Positions 42,994 through 52,700 of a stretch of 64,000 bases of DNA are shown piece by piece. Each line of letters begins with the position of its first letter. The first letter of the stretch is position 1. The position numbers and the translations under genes are program-made. The stretch comes from Thioclava arctica (GTDB lineage Bacteria > Pseudomonadota > Alphaproteobacteria > Rhodobacterales > Rhodobacteraceae), in contig NZ_JBFRYC010000005.1 of NCBI RefSeq assembly GCF_040892615.1, positions 186,001-250,000 on the forward strand, given 5' to 3'. The notes under the pieces were generated by a model. It ran no database searches and had not been told where the DNA came from. It saw only the letters and a program-made list of their open reading frames with translations.

Positions 42994-43916
42994 GATGTCC
43001 GCATGGTGTGAATTCGCCAGTTGCAGAATTTCGCGCCTGCAGCGAATGGCCGGTTCGACGGGCCGCACCACAGCATGCCGGCTTATCGCTGAAGGGCAAC
43101 TACGGGCCGTTGCTGACAAGGGGCGCGTTGCTGCGCTCGCGAAATCGCTGATGCCCTCTTTAGTCAGTCTGGGCTCAAACCTGCCATTCTCTGCTTTGCA
43201 GAATCTTGAATCGTAGCATTGAGCAACGCCGTCGCAACCGGCCAAGAGCCGCCGTTGACCTCTTCACCTCGAGACTGCGGTGCAGTCCGTGATTGCGGAC
43301 TTTCGTCTCATGGTTTTGATGTGTCAACGGATGTGGCCCGAGTAGGTGTTTGCAAATGGGTTTCCACCGGGAAATCTCATGCGTAATTCCTTTCAGAACA
43401 ACACCGGCGTCACCCACTTGCGCTTCATCTCCGCCGCCATCTTTAGCCAGTCAGATTGGAGCGCATGGTGCGTATTCAGTGCTCGTTTCGCATATTTGAG
43501 AGCTTCCTGGGGACGACTACAAAACCTTTAGATATTTCGACTACGTCGCCCCTTGCTTCTCGAAAATCCACATAAAGCATTGATAACGAACATTTATTTT
43601 ATGTATTCCGCTCGCGTTTCCCCTTTCGGCAGCCCGCTTCAAGTCGAGATGTTCATCTCGACGAGCGAGTTTTCCGTTCTCGGTTTCGTTCGAAAAGACC
43701 AGGCTCTGAAAATTTTATTGATTATTATCAATGAGTTGAGTCACATCGCGCTATATTCATTTTCGCACAGGTATCAAAAATGAGCTCCATAACTAGGCCG
43801 TGTAACATACGAAAATTCGCCGAATTTAGGGGGAATCCAGCCTAATCCACAGGAAATACACCACTTAAGCATTTTGTGGCTTCACTCGAAAACTGTTCGT
43901 TTGAGATAATGAAGCT
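42994..43916. other. Long non-coding or decayed stretch
   Basis: About 900 bp. Short frames at 43346-43531 and 43553-43783 have no recognisable content. The base composition becomes visibly richer in A and T from about 43500 on, marking the edge of the recombinase unit. Confidence 0.5.
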
Positions 43917-44393
43917 ATGAAAAAGAATGCGATTATATCATTGGGAGCGCGTGCAGCATCCCTCGAGGAGATGGCTCAATATATGAGTCTGTCGCCGCCA
44001 AGCGCACGCAAAGTTCTAACGAATCTTTGCTGTGCAAAACTGCCAGGGAACCGTTTTGATAAAGTGGATTTTTGGCGTCGGATCTGGCGATTTCGCAGTA
44101 TCCCGATTGAGGCCGAAAGCGAGTTATCAAGGCCACTTCTAACAGTTGAAGACATAGCTAAAATTTCTGGCGTCGACGAACATACAATTCGCCGCGCGGG
44201 AAATAGGAGGGATCCTCTCTGGTGTTTACCAATGCACGTTGATCTTGGACCGAGAACTCGCCGCTACCTACCTGCACACATCGACGCCTGGTGCCGCCAT
44301 GAACCGCTCGCGGCTTGGTTGGAGCCACAATATGGCGCGATACGAGCACCGCCAAGGCGCGGGCATAGGGACCGCGAAGCACATTCATTCTGA
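43917..44393 (+). CDS. Small HTH-type protein before the recombinase pair
   Basis: 158 residues from ATG 43917. Two helix-turn-helix-like stretches can be seen: ASLEEMAQYMSLSPPSARKV near residue 14 and LLTVEDIAKISGVDEHTIRR near 74. It precedes two tyrosine-recombinase-like genes on the same strand, so a role as directionality factor or regulator is plausible, but not shown. The composition is less GC-rich than its surroundings at the start. Confidence 0.55.
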   Translation: MKKNAIISLGARAASLEEMAQYMSLSPPSARKVLTNLCCAKLPGNRFDKVDFWRRIWRFRSIPIEAESELSRPLLTVEDIAKISGVDEHTIRRAGNRRDPLWCLPMHVDLGPRTRRYLPAHIDAWCRHEPLAAWLEPQYGAIRAPPRRGHRDREAHSF

Positions 44394-44530
44394 GCTTAGC
44401 TCTGCAGCTTTACGAACAGAATAGAAAATAGCGGACAAAATGACGAACACCCATGATCTTTCGGCGTGTGAAAAGATAGGGGTGTTCGTCATTGAAAGTT
44501 AAATTACGAACAATTTGAAAAGTAACGAAC

Positions 44531-46303
44531 ATGAAATATGAAACCAAAAAAACTATCGGGCACTCTACAATGTCAGACGTTTTCGTGTGGTTGAAAACAG
44601 ATCGAGTTTATTCTGATGCAACCATCGTTGACTATTCCTCCCAGGTCATGAGGACCAAGTCCTTGGCAAACGAGAATGACCTCAAGAACATTCCTGCAGA
44701 CTTGCAAGCCTTTGAAAATAGGTTCCCTCGGAATAAAAGATTCCCCAATGAGTTTAGGTCCGTTGACGCCTATTGGGCTTGGCGAAAGAAAATGATTTCA
44801 ATCCTGCGCGGCTTTCACGGAATACACGCGGCGAAGAAGGAACGTAAGGGTCGCATAGACGCGTGGGCAGAGTTTATAGAATATGCGGCGGCGAATGTTG
44901 GCGTAGGAACGGGGTTGCTTCCACAAACATTGATTCCTATCCACGTCCTGATCGATGTCGCGCGAGAAGAAAACATTTCACCCAAGGAAGTTACAAACGA
45001 GTGGCTGTCGCAGAAGTATCAAGAAGTTTCTAACATCGCTCGTCGTAGCGCCTTATCCAGGGCGGTAGATAATATTAATGTGTTGAGAAGTCGATCTCCA
45101 AAAATTGACAATATTTTCTTAACGGAATCACTTCGCAATCCGAAAAAAACTTTGAGAGCAAAAAACATAGGACTTTCAGGACTAATCAAGCAAGAAATCG
45201 ATGCATTGATCGAATTGCATTGTCGAGGAATATTGGATCCTATTCTAGAAGAAGAGATTGGTGAAAAAAGTGCATCCACCAAGGCTGTCTACTATGCCGC
45301 GCTAGTAAAGTATATCGACTCTGCGATACGTTGCGGCGCTCTCACGAGGGACACAGCGCATCTTCGCCATGCTTTTGAGAAAACGGTTTTCATCCCGACG
45401 ATGCGGTCCTGGATGACAGAGGCAGACAGCTCTCGAAAAATTTCGGATCGCTCGATTTTCCACTACACGCAGTGCCTCCTCGGCCTCGCGACTACACTCA
45501 GTGTAGGCGATGTAAGCTTCATTGAGGCGGCGCTCACGGGCAATCGGATCATACAAAAAGGACGCAAGGATTCGAAAGTTATGCCGCTGAAAACCCGCGA
45601 TTTTTGCGAGAGGTTACTACGGAATAGGGATCTGGAACTGAAATTCCTATCTAGTCATATAAATTTCCAAAGACAAGCAAATGATCTGATCGAAACCGAT
45701 CGAAATTTTTTCGGGAGGGAGACCAAAATAATTCAGCTTGGTTGCTTGGCTGCGTTTTCGGCGATAGCTCTCTGGTCCGTTCCTCTTCGGATCTCCAACA
45801 TGCTCAATTTGCGTCACTTGGGGCCTGAGCCGAATTTGATTCAACCTGCGAGACGCAAGGGAGAATGGCACCTTCTTCTCAAGGCGGAAGAAGTGAAAAA
45901 CCGCCGAGACATCAAAGCGCCGATCAGTGACGGCCCAACGAAAGCACTAACAGTTCTCAAATGGTATTTGGCTGAGATTCGTCCACGAATTCCACTCGCA
46001 AACGAATCCAACTATTTTTTCTGCGGTTTCCGTGGTCCATCGTTATCCGCCGGGAGCATGAGAAACTGGCTTCTCGAGCATTCATCGAAGCTCGGCATCC
46101 CTATGGATCCCCACAATTTCAGGCACGGATTGGCAAGCCTTTATCTCAGATCACACCCGGGTGAATACGCGCAAGCTGCAACTCTGCTGTGCAATACGGA
46201 GGCAACAGTTCGACGTCACTATGCGTGGATCGATAGTGAGGCCGAAATGAGATCAGTGCAAGAAGAACTCATCCAGATCGGAGGACTTAAAAATGCCCGC
46301 TAA
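44531..46303 (+). CDS. Tyrosine recombinase, large (590 residues)
   Basis: The C-terminal third has the tyrosine-recombinase catalytic set: Arg in VPLRISNMLNLR near residue 420, HNFRHGLASLYLRS (HxxR) near 525 and the nucleophile in TVRRHYAWIDSEAEM near 570. The long N-terminal region (about 380 residues) is much larger than a normal core-binding domain. The gene overlaps the next recombinase-like gene by 11 bp. Base composition is AT-richer than the flanking chromosome. Family assignment inside the superfamily is open. Confidence 0.82.
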   Translation: MKYETKKTIGHSTMSDVFVWLKTDRVYSDATIVDYSSQVMRTKSLANENDLKNIPADLQAFENRFPRNKRFPNEFRSVDAYWAWRKKMISILRGFHGIHAAKKERKGRIDAWAEFIEYAAANVGVGTGLLPQTLIPIHVLIDVAREENISPKEVTNEWLSQKYQEVSNIARRSALSRAVDNINVLRSRSPKIDNIFLTESLRNPKKTLRAKNIGLSGLIKQEIDALIELHCRGILDPILEEEIGEKSASTKAVYYAALVKYIDSAIRCGALTRDTAHLRHAFEKTVFIPTMRSWMTEADSSRKISDRSIFHYTQCLLGLATTLSVGDVSFIEAALTGNRIIQKGRKDSKVMPLKTRDFCERLLRNRDLELKFLSSHINFQRQANDLIETDRNFFGRETKIIQLGCLAAFSAIALWSVPLRISNMLNLRHLGPEPNLIQPARRKGEWHLLLKAEEVKNRRDIKAPISDGPTKALTVLKWYLAEIRPRIPLANESNYFFCGFRGPSLSAGSMRNWLLEHSSKLGIPMDPHNFRHGLASLYLRSHPGEYAQAATLLCNTEATVRRHYAWIDSEAEMRSVQEELIQIGGLKNAR

Positions 46304-47690
46304 AACATCGCTTTCCAAACCACAGTTGGCGCGATTGGGTGACATTGTTGCCGAGCCATGTTGGCACGGCATGGCTTCCATTGATCAAGTGAAAGATGCA
46401 ATCTCAGATGGCGTGTTCAGACTCTATGATTTTTACCAGTTGGATAGGATACTTAAGCGTATGCCACGTGATGTGGGCTTTTCAGCGAATGCAGCCGACA
46501 TTGCGGAATACTGCACAGATTTGCCGACCTATTATTTACGAAACGCTCGACGCGTCGTGTGGCTACTGATGCCCGAGCTGCCTTTTGAGCGCGAAATATG
46601 TAAGGCGATTGCCACACGAAAGCCGCCTGCCAAGAAATATAAACCTCGCGATCGAATATTCTCGGTTGCTCCCGATGCGTTGCCCCAAGACTGGCATCGA
46701 GCACTTGCCGATATGGACGCTGGGAAGTTGGGAGTGAATGGTCGCGTTCCGGCACCGTCGCTAATAACCTCTACGAGGATAAAGCTTACCGAGCTTGTCA
46801 AGGCTACACTGGACGCCAAATTAGAAGAAAAATTGACTGTAGAAGCTACGATCGCATACGAAAAATCGTTGCTCAATCGAAAGAGGAAGCTATCGAAGGT
46901 CACATTGCACTCGTCAATCCGGCAGGTGAGAGATTTCGCCAGATATATCGGCGCTGATCGTGACGTGATTGAACATCTCGAATCGAGAACTCGCCTGCAT
47001 GAAAATCGTGCAGCGCAGTCGCTTCCACAGAAAGTTGCGAAAGTTTTGGCACTGCCGAGCTATGAGGAAATCTTCGGTCGGGCGTTCGATTTGCTTGGTG
47101 AAGCTGCGCAAACCTGCAATCCACGAGATGCTCAATCGCGCCGCAACATGGCCGTAGCGCTCACTTTGTTCTGCCCGTTCCCCCTTCGCGTGGCCGATAC
47201 CATGATGCGCTTTGGTGAGGAAATCCTTCTTAACGAACATGGCTACCAACTCAACCTCGTTATTAGCAAGAGCGGCCGCAGATTTCGGGCTCCCGTTCTG
47301 GAAGAATTTGCTTACTTTATCGATCAGCTGATCTTGCAAGGTTTAGGCGATGAATATCTTGCAGATAAGCGTGAAGAATGCTTCGCTGAGAAGCGGCTTC
47401 TTTTCGTAAAGCATGACGGGACTGCTCCAGATCCAAGATATGTCAGCGCGCTGTGGCACGAAGCGTTGGGAACGGGGTGTCACGCGGCGCGAACCAAGTT
47501 GCATGATGAGTTCGCCAGTCTTGGAGCGCGAGGCGTTGAGCTAGCGATGCGCGCTTGCGATCATCGCAGCGAAAGAACCGCTGAATTTTATCGCACCCAA
47601 GCGTTTCAAAAACTCTCAATTGAACGCATACATGCGGACACCAGGTCGAGAATTTTTGATGCTGAGTGGAAAGAGTATTTCGAAGTCTAG
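46293..47690 (+). CDS. Second tyrosine-recombinase-like protein (465 residues)
   Basis: Begins 11 bp inside the previous gene. Catalytic-type residues: Arg in CPFPLRVADTMMRFGE near residue 300, an HxxR in GCHAARTKLHDEFASLGARG near 395, and Tyr in RTAEFYRTQAFQKLSIER near 433. The 300-residue N-terminal half is not recognised. Overlap and similar plan suggest that the two recombinases act together. Confidence 0.75.
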   Translation: MPAKTSLSKPQLARLGDIVAEPCWHGMASIDQVKDAISDGVFRLYDFYQLDRILKRMPRDVGFSANAADIAEYCTDLPTYYLRNARRVVWLLMPELPFEREICKAIATRKPPAKKYKPRDRIFSVAPDALPQDWHRALADMDAGKLGVNGRVPAPSLITSTRIKLTELVKATLDAKLEEKLTVEATIAYEKSLLNRKRKLSKVTLHSSIRQVRDFARYIGADRDVIEHLESRTRLHENRAAQSLPQKVAKVLALPSYEEIFGRAFDLLGEAAQTCNPRDAQSRRNMAVALTLFCPFPLRVADTMMRFGEEILLNEHGYQLNLVISKSGRRFRAPVLEEFAYFIDQLILQGLGDEYLADKREECFAEKRLLFVKHDGTAPDPRYVSALWHEALGTGCHAARTKLHDEFASLGARGVELAMRACDHRSERTAEFYRTQAFQKLSIERIHADTRSRIFDAEWKEYFEV

Positions 47691-48058
47691 GCAGTTGCAG
47701 TCTGGGTCGAGCTCTGCCTCAAAGTTGGTTCCGCCTGACCATAATGTCGCCAACTTTTGGGCTGAGGGCGCAGGCAGCTCAGACCTGCCATTCTGGGGCA
47801 ACGCAACACTCCGTAAAGTCGCTTGTTCCATTGGCATGGGGGTGAATACCGCGAGTCCCTATTTGAAAAGGCGTGCGAAAAACGGCTTTGAGAGCCGTCG
47901 TGTGGCCTTCTGAGCCAACCAACTCAAGGGACTCGCCTAACAATCGCATCATGCGAAAAATAAACTGTTTGTTTTCAATATCTTATGTGTTTCCAAGGCG
48001 TGCAAACAAGAGTAACATCCACCCAACAGTCCCTCCACCCAAGGATGACACTGCCGCC
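47691..48058. other. Intergenic, no gene seen
   Basis: About 370 bp. A frame at 47620-47913 overlaps the recombinase end and looks accidental. Composition returns to GC-rich within this stretch. Confidence 0.5.
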
Positions 48059-48592
48059 ATGACAGCCTCGAGACCCACCCGCGCCATACAACCCTACCTC
48101 AAACGGATTGAGCTCCTGCACTCTCTCAGGGGCCGAGGCTCGGATTTCGACAAATTGAAACGGCACATCCGAGAGGATCCTGCCCTGAGCCCCCTCTATC
48201 AGACCCATCTTTCTGTGATCGCGCCGAAGGATAAGGGCTTGGCTGAAACGTGCGGCGTCTTCGAAATCGTCAGCTTTGAGGATTGGATCATTAGCCTCAG
48301 CACATCCAACCCCTCGATTGAGGATCTTGCGGATGCCCCCCTTCTTCAAAGGTGGTGCCCGATCAAGGAAAGTGGTGTTCCCTTGCTTGTCGGACAAGTC
48401 TCCGGCCACCCGCATCTGCGCGAGGGCGCGCGCGTCCGGACGTCGCCTCTCATGAACATGCAACCTGCTAAGGGTTGGGCCCGGAGTTGCAATCGGTTCT
48501 ACAATCTCGGTGAACGTGATGACGGGTTCTTGGCGGAACTTCGCAAAGACGGACGCCTCGCACCGAGTGCGCATCGTCTTGATCCCTTCTAA
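48059..48592 (+). CDS. DUF6634-like protein
   Basis: 177 residues from ATG 48059. The second half resembles what I know as DUF6634: LADAPLLQRWCPIKESGVPL, GQVSGHPHLREGARVRTSPL and AKGWARSCNRFYNLGERDD. That domain is common in accessory DNA of Rhodobacteraceae and has no known function. The metallophosphoesterase gene follows 92 bp on. Confidence 0.6.
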   Translation: MTASRPTRAIQPYLKRIELLHSLRGRGSDFDKLKRHIREDPALSPLYQTHLSVIAPKDKGLAETCGVFEIVSFEDWIISLSTSNPSIEDLADAPLLQRWCPIKESGVPLLVGQVSGHPHLREGARVRTSPLMNMQPAKGWARSCNRFYNLGERDDGFLAELRKDGRLAPSAHRLDPF

Positions 48593-48684
48593 GGCGAGTT
48601 CTGAACCGCGCCGTGGTGAAGGGGATCAACAGCCCATCGCGCACAAGACCCGCCAGCCCTGTCCTTGAAGTCGTGGAAACAATC

Positions 48685-49443
48685 ATGACCAACACGCTAA
48701 TCCTCGCCGACCTGCATCTCGACCTCTGGCATCAGGCGGGCGTCAACCCGCTCGACCAGATTGATTTCGACGGTGTCGAGTTGTTGATCATCGCCGGCGA
48801 TCTGACCAACAAACCCCGGGTGCGGTGGAAACAGGCCTTCGATTTGATCGGAGAACGTATCTCGCTGGATCGCGTCCATGTGCTTCCGGGCAACCACGAC
48901 TATTACGACTTCCGTCTGGATGGCGATGACCGGCTTGCCGAGATTGCCCTGACAGCCGGCGCCAAGTTCGCGCAGAAATCCGTGATCACCTACGGCTCCA
49001 CGCGCTACCTGTGCTGCACACTCTGGACCGATATGCGCGCAGGGGCTGGAACGTTGGAAGAGAATGCAGCCGAGGCTGCGCGGGTCATGAACGATTACCG
49101 CTATATCCGGGTCGCGCATGCGGGCTTCAGCAAGGCGCGCCCGCTCGACACGGTTGCGCTGCATCGTGAGCATGTCGCCTGGCTGGAGGCGCAGTTGTCA
49201 GAGCCGTTTGCAGGTGAGACCGTCGTCGTGACCCATCATGCGCCCCATCCTTTCGCACTGTCGCCAGGCGGACCGGTGCCGCAAGCCTATGCCTCGGACC
49301 TGAGCGATCTAATCAACCGCTTCCAGCCCGATCAATGGCTGTTCGGGCATACCCACTTGGCAGCAGAGTTTCAGATTGGAACGACCAAGCTGCGCAATGT
49401 CTCGGTGGGGTATCCGGCGAAAGGTGCAACTGGGCGTAGATAG
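48685..49443 (+). CDS. Calcineurin-like metallophosphoesterase
   Basis: 252 residues from ATG 48685. All metal-binding blocks are present: ILADLHLDLW (DxH), IIAGDLTNKP (GD), LPGNHDYYD (GNHD), VVTHHAPHP (H) and FGHTHLAAEF (GHxH). Members hydrolyse phosphomono- or diesters; target unknown. Lies between DUF6634 and the NACHT-nuclease gene, all on the plus strand. Confidence 0.92.
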   Translation: MTNTLILADLHLDLWHQAGVNPLDQIDFDGVELLIIAGDLTNKPRVRWKQAFDLIGERISLDRVHVLPGNHDYYDFRLDGDDRLAEIALTAGAKFAQKSVITYGSTRYLCCTLWTDMRAGAGTLEENAAEAARVMNDYRYIRVAHAGFSKARPLDTVALHREHVAWLEAQLSEPFAGETVVVTHHAPHPFALSPGGPVPQAYASDLSDLINRFQPDQWLFGHTHLAAEFQIGTTKLRNVSVGYPAKGATGRR

Positions 49444-49798
49444 CTATGATGGTGCCGCGGAGATTCCTGCCAAACGCGAGCCGCCCGACGCACACATTTG
49501 CCCAACAGTTTCCTCCTACAGGATCGTCGCTCTCGGCCCGTAGCCGCCACTCGTTGCCCCAGCCAACGCCGCAGCGCAGCTTCATCAAAGCAGACGTTGA
49601 GCAATATAGATGCAAACGCACCTCTATTCCGTGCTGTTCCTAAGACAGGGGAACAACTATAGTGTATTAAACGTGTGAATTAGCGAAAAGAATTCGAGTA
49701 GAGGGCTACACATTCCGGGCGAGTTTCACATTCCCCGCAGGCTCCGCGATGGAGACACGATCATCCCGGAAGCCGAGCTTCTGGCATCCCCCGGAATC

Positions 49799-52700
49799 GT
49801 GATCCTGCTTGCTGAACCCGGTGCGGGGAAAACTGCGCTCCTGGGTAGCATTGCTGATCGGGTCGGGGCTGGTCGCATCCGAGCCAGTGCTTTCCGCCCG
49901 AGAGCGCAAAGCACTGGCTCGACTTTGGTAATCGACGCCTTTGATGAAGTGGCGCGGATCGGTGAAGCGCGCGTCTTCGATATCTTGCATCAAATCCGCG
50001 ATGCTGAACCGGATCGAGTCCTGCTCTCCAGCCGATCTGGCGAATGGGAAGATGCGAAGACCCGGCTCATAGGCGACCTTTTTGGGGTTGATCCGCATGT
50101 GGTTCGTCTCGTCCCGCTGGAGACTGACGAACAGCGGCGGCTCTTCGATCATCTTCATGCCGACTGGTCATTCGACGCATTCGCAGAGGATATAAGCCGG
50201 TTTGACCTCCATCACCTGCTCGGCAATCCAGAGTTTCTGCGTCTGTTCGCCGGAGCCTACGTCGAGGCCGATGGTCACCTTCCCTCACGCTCAGTCGTCT
50301 TCACGCTGGCAATCGAACACCTTGCCAGGGAAGTAAACCCAAACGTGATTGCAGCAGGTGCGCCAGCCCGACACAGACGAATTGTCTGGGCGAACGAGAC
50401 CTTTGCGAAACTTCTCCTGTCAGGAGCAGACGGTGTCGCAGTGGGAGACATCGCCGAAGACGACCTGCATCCGCAGTTTGAAACAATAGGGCTCAATGGC
50501 GACGGTCCGGTATCCACTCTATCGACCAAGCTTTTTCGGCCCGGAACTGCAGCCAATCAGCACGAACCTGTGCATAGGATCGTTGCCGAATACGGCGCGG
50601 CGCGGCACCTCGTTGGTCTCATCGACGACCCTGCTGCGCGGTTAAACCTGTCGCGCTCGATGGCGCTCATCGCTCCGAACGGTGTGGTGCGTGATGATTT
50701 GCGTGGTTTGTTGGGATGGATGGCGGCGCAAGGCTCGCAGGCGGTTCAGGACGCCGCCATTGAACTCGATGCCTATGCGGTATTATCGAATGGTGATCCG
50801 TCAAGACTGACGTCGGCCTCTCGCATCGCTCTGCTTGGTGCCTTGTCCGCGCTCAACGCGGACGACCCCTACTTTCGGCGAAGTGACAGATGGCGCACGT
50901 TCCGCGCATCGGGTTTGTTCACACCGGATATACTGGAAGCCCTCCGGCCAATCCTCGCCTACGAAGATGACGGACATCTGCGGGAGCTTTTACTCGAACT
51001 GCTGGTCGGTTCTCCGGTCGTGCCTGATCTGCGAACCGAGCTCGAAGCCATCTTGTTTGATGCGGAAGCAGGCATAGGCGCGCGTCTCGATGCCCTTTCC
51101 TGCCTCTTGAACGATGACCGGCACGACCAAACCAACACGCTACAAAGGCTTATTGCCAACGGCACATCCGACGCACTCAGGCTCTCATCAGAAATCTTGA
51201 TGTTCCTCGGTCCCCAAGCCCCTTATGCCGAGGTCCTCGCCACACTCAGAGACGGGGCTTCGCTCTACCCAACAGAGGGGGGGCGTCGCCGTTCCAGGAC
51301 CTTCGAAGAGCGGTATTTCCTGAAGCGCCTCACGCGCGAGTTTAATCAGGAGACATGTGCCAGGCTGCTCGACGATCTGACAGCCGGGTTGCAGTGCACG
51401 TGCGGCAATGACCGGCATGCCTGCCATTGCCGGGATGGGGTTAGTAAGATCGTGGGAATGATTCTCGACCGCTATTTCCAGTTGTTTGCAGGACCTCACG
51501 ACCCGGACCAAATTTGGGGCTGGGTCCACAATTTGCACTATCACAGTCAAATGGGTGCGGGGCAAAGCCGCGCGGTCGAAGCGCTACAGAGGGATGACAC
51601 CCTGAGAAGGGCGCTACATGCTCGGGCCTTTGCAGGGCTCACCGACCGAGACGAGATATTCAACGTGATGTTTGATGTGATTGGACACTACGGTCACTCA
51701 GGCTTGAGCCTGTGTGAAGGCGACGACCGCCATCTGGTAGACCTCGCTTTCCAGAACGATAACCCGGCTTTGTGGGGCCGTTTCGTCAGCGGCCACCGCT
51801 ACTATGGGGAAACGTCGACCCGGGGCCCTGACGAATTTCGGCGTTACTGCCGCGAGCAGACACTTGAGAAGCCTGTTTTCATGAGAGAATGGGCATGGTT
51901 GAACCGGGCAAGACACGAGAGTTGGCGGAAACAACGACCGAGGCACTATAGATTTGAGGCACGTCGCCGACGACGCGAACGGCGGATTGAAGCTGCCAAC
52001 ATGGCCCTCTTTTTTGAAAATAGGGACTCAATTGAACGTGGCGAACACGTTGGATGGACCCACAGTGTTGCTCGCGCCTACCTAATTCAGCCCGACGATC
52101 TGCCTAAGGTCACCCATGGCCTTTTCGACCCTGTAACCACCCTTCGGCAGAGCCTCATAAACCTGTCCAATCGCTGCCCAACGATCGGGGAAGTTGGTGC
52201 AGGAGGTGCCGAAGGCTGGGTTCAGATCTTTCTTGCTGGTGCTCTCGCCGAGTATCGGGCTTCCGGCACTCTGGAAGCGGTGGCGCCGGAGGTTTTGCAT
52301 GCAATCCTACCGGACACAGGCGGATACAACACCTACGCTGAAGGTGAGCATGAGGCGTTTCATGCCGAAGTGCAGCGACAGGTCCAACTCGCGCCCCATG
52401 AAAGTGAGACCTATGCGCGGGCGTATCTTGAACCTTCGCTCCGAGCAGCAAGCGGGTTTTGTGATCTTCATATCCTGCACCGAGAGCCTACGCTCAATCA
52501 CCTGAGAGCCACACTTCCGCTTGAATGGCTTCAGCGATTTTCTGAGCTCCCGCTCCAAACCCTCGAGTCACTCTTCGATATGGCCGCGAGTTTTGGAGAC
52601 CGCGACGTCCTCTTGGCGTCGATCCGTGACCGCTGTGTGGGCCTGGACGAAGGGGTTTTGCCCCACAGGCTCGAAGAGCAGCGGCAATTCTGGTTCTTGC

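Noticed and set aside
42958..43245. N-terminal extension of the conserved hypothetical gene to 43245
   Set aside because: Translation of the extension is low-complexity and unlike the rest; ATGs at 42993 or 42957 fit better.
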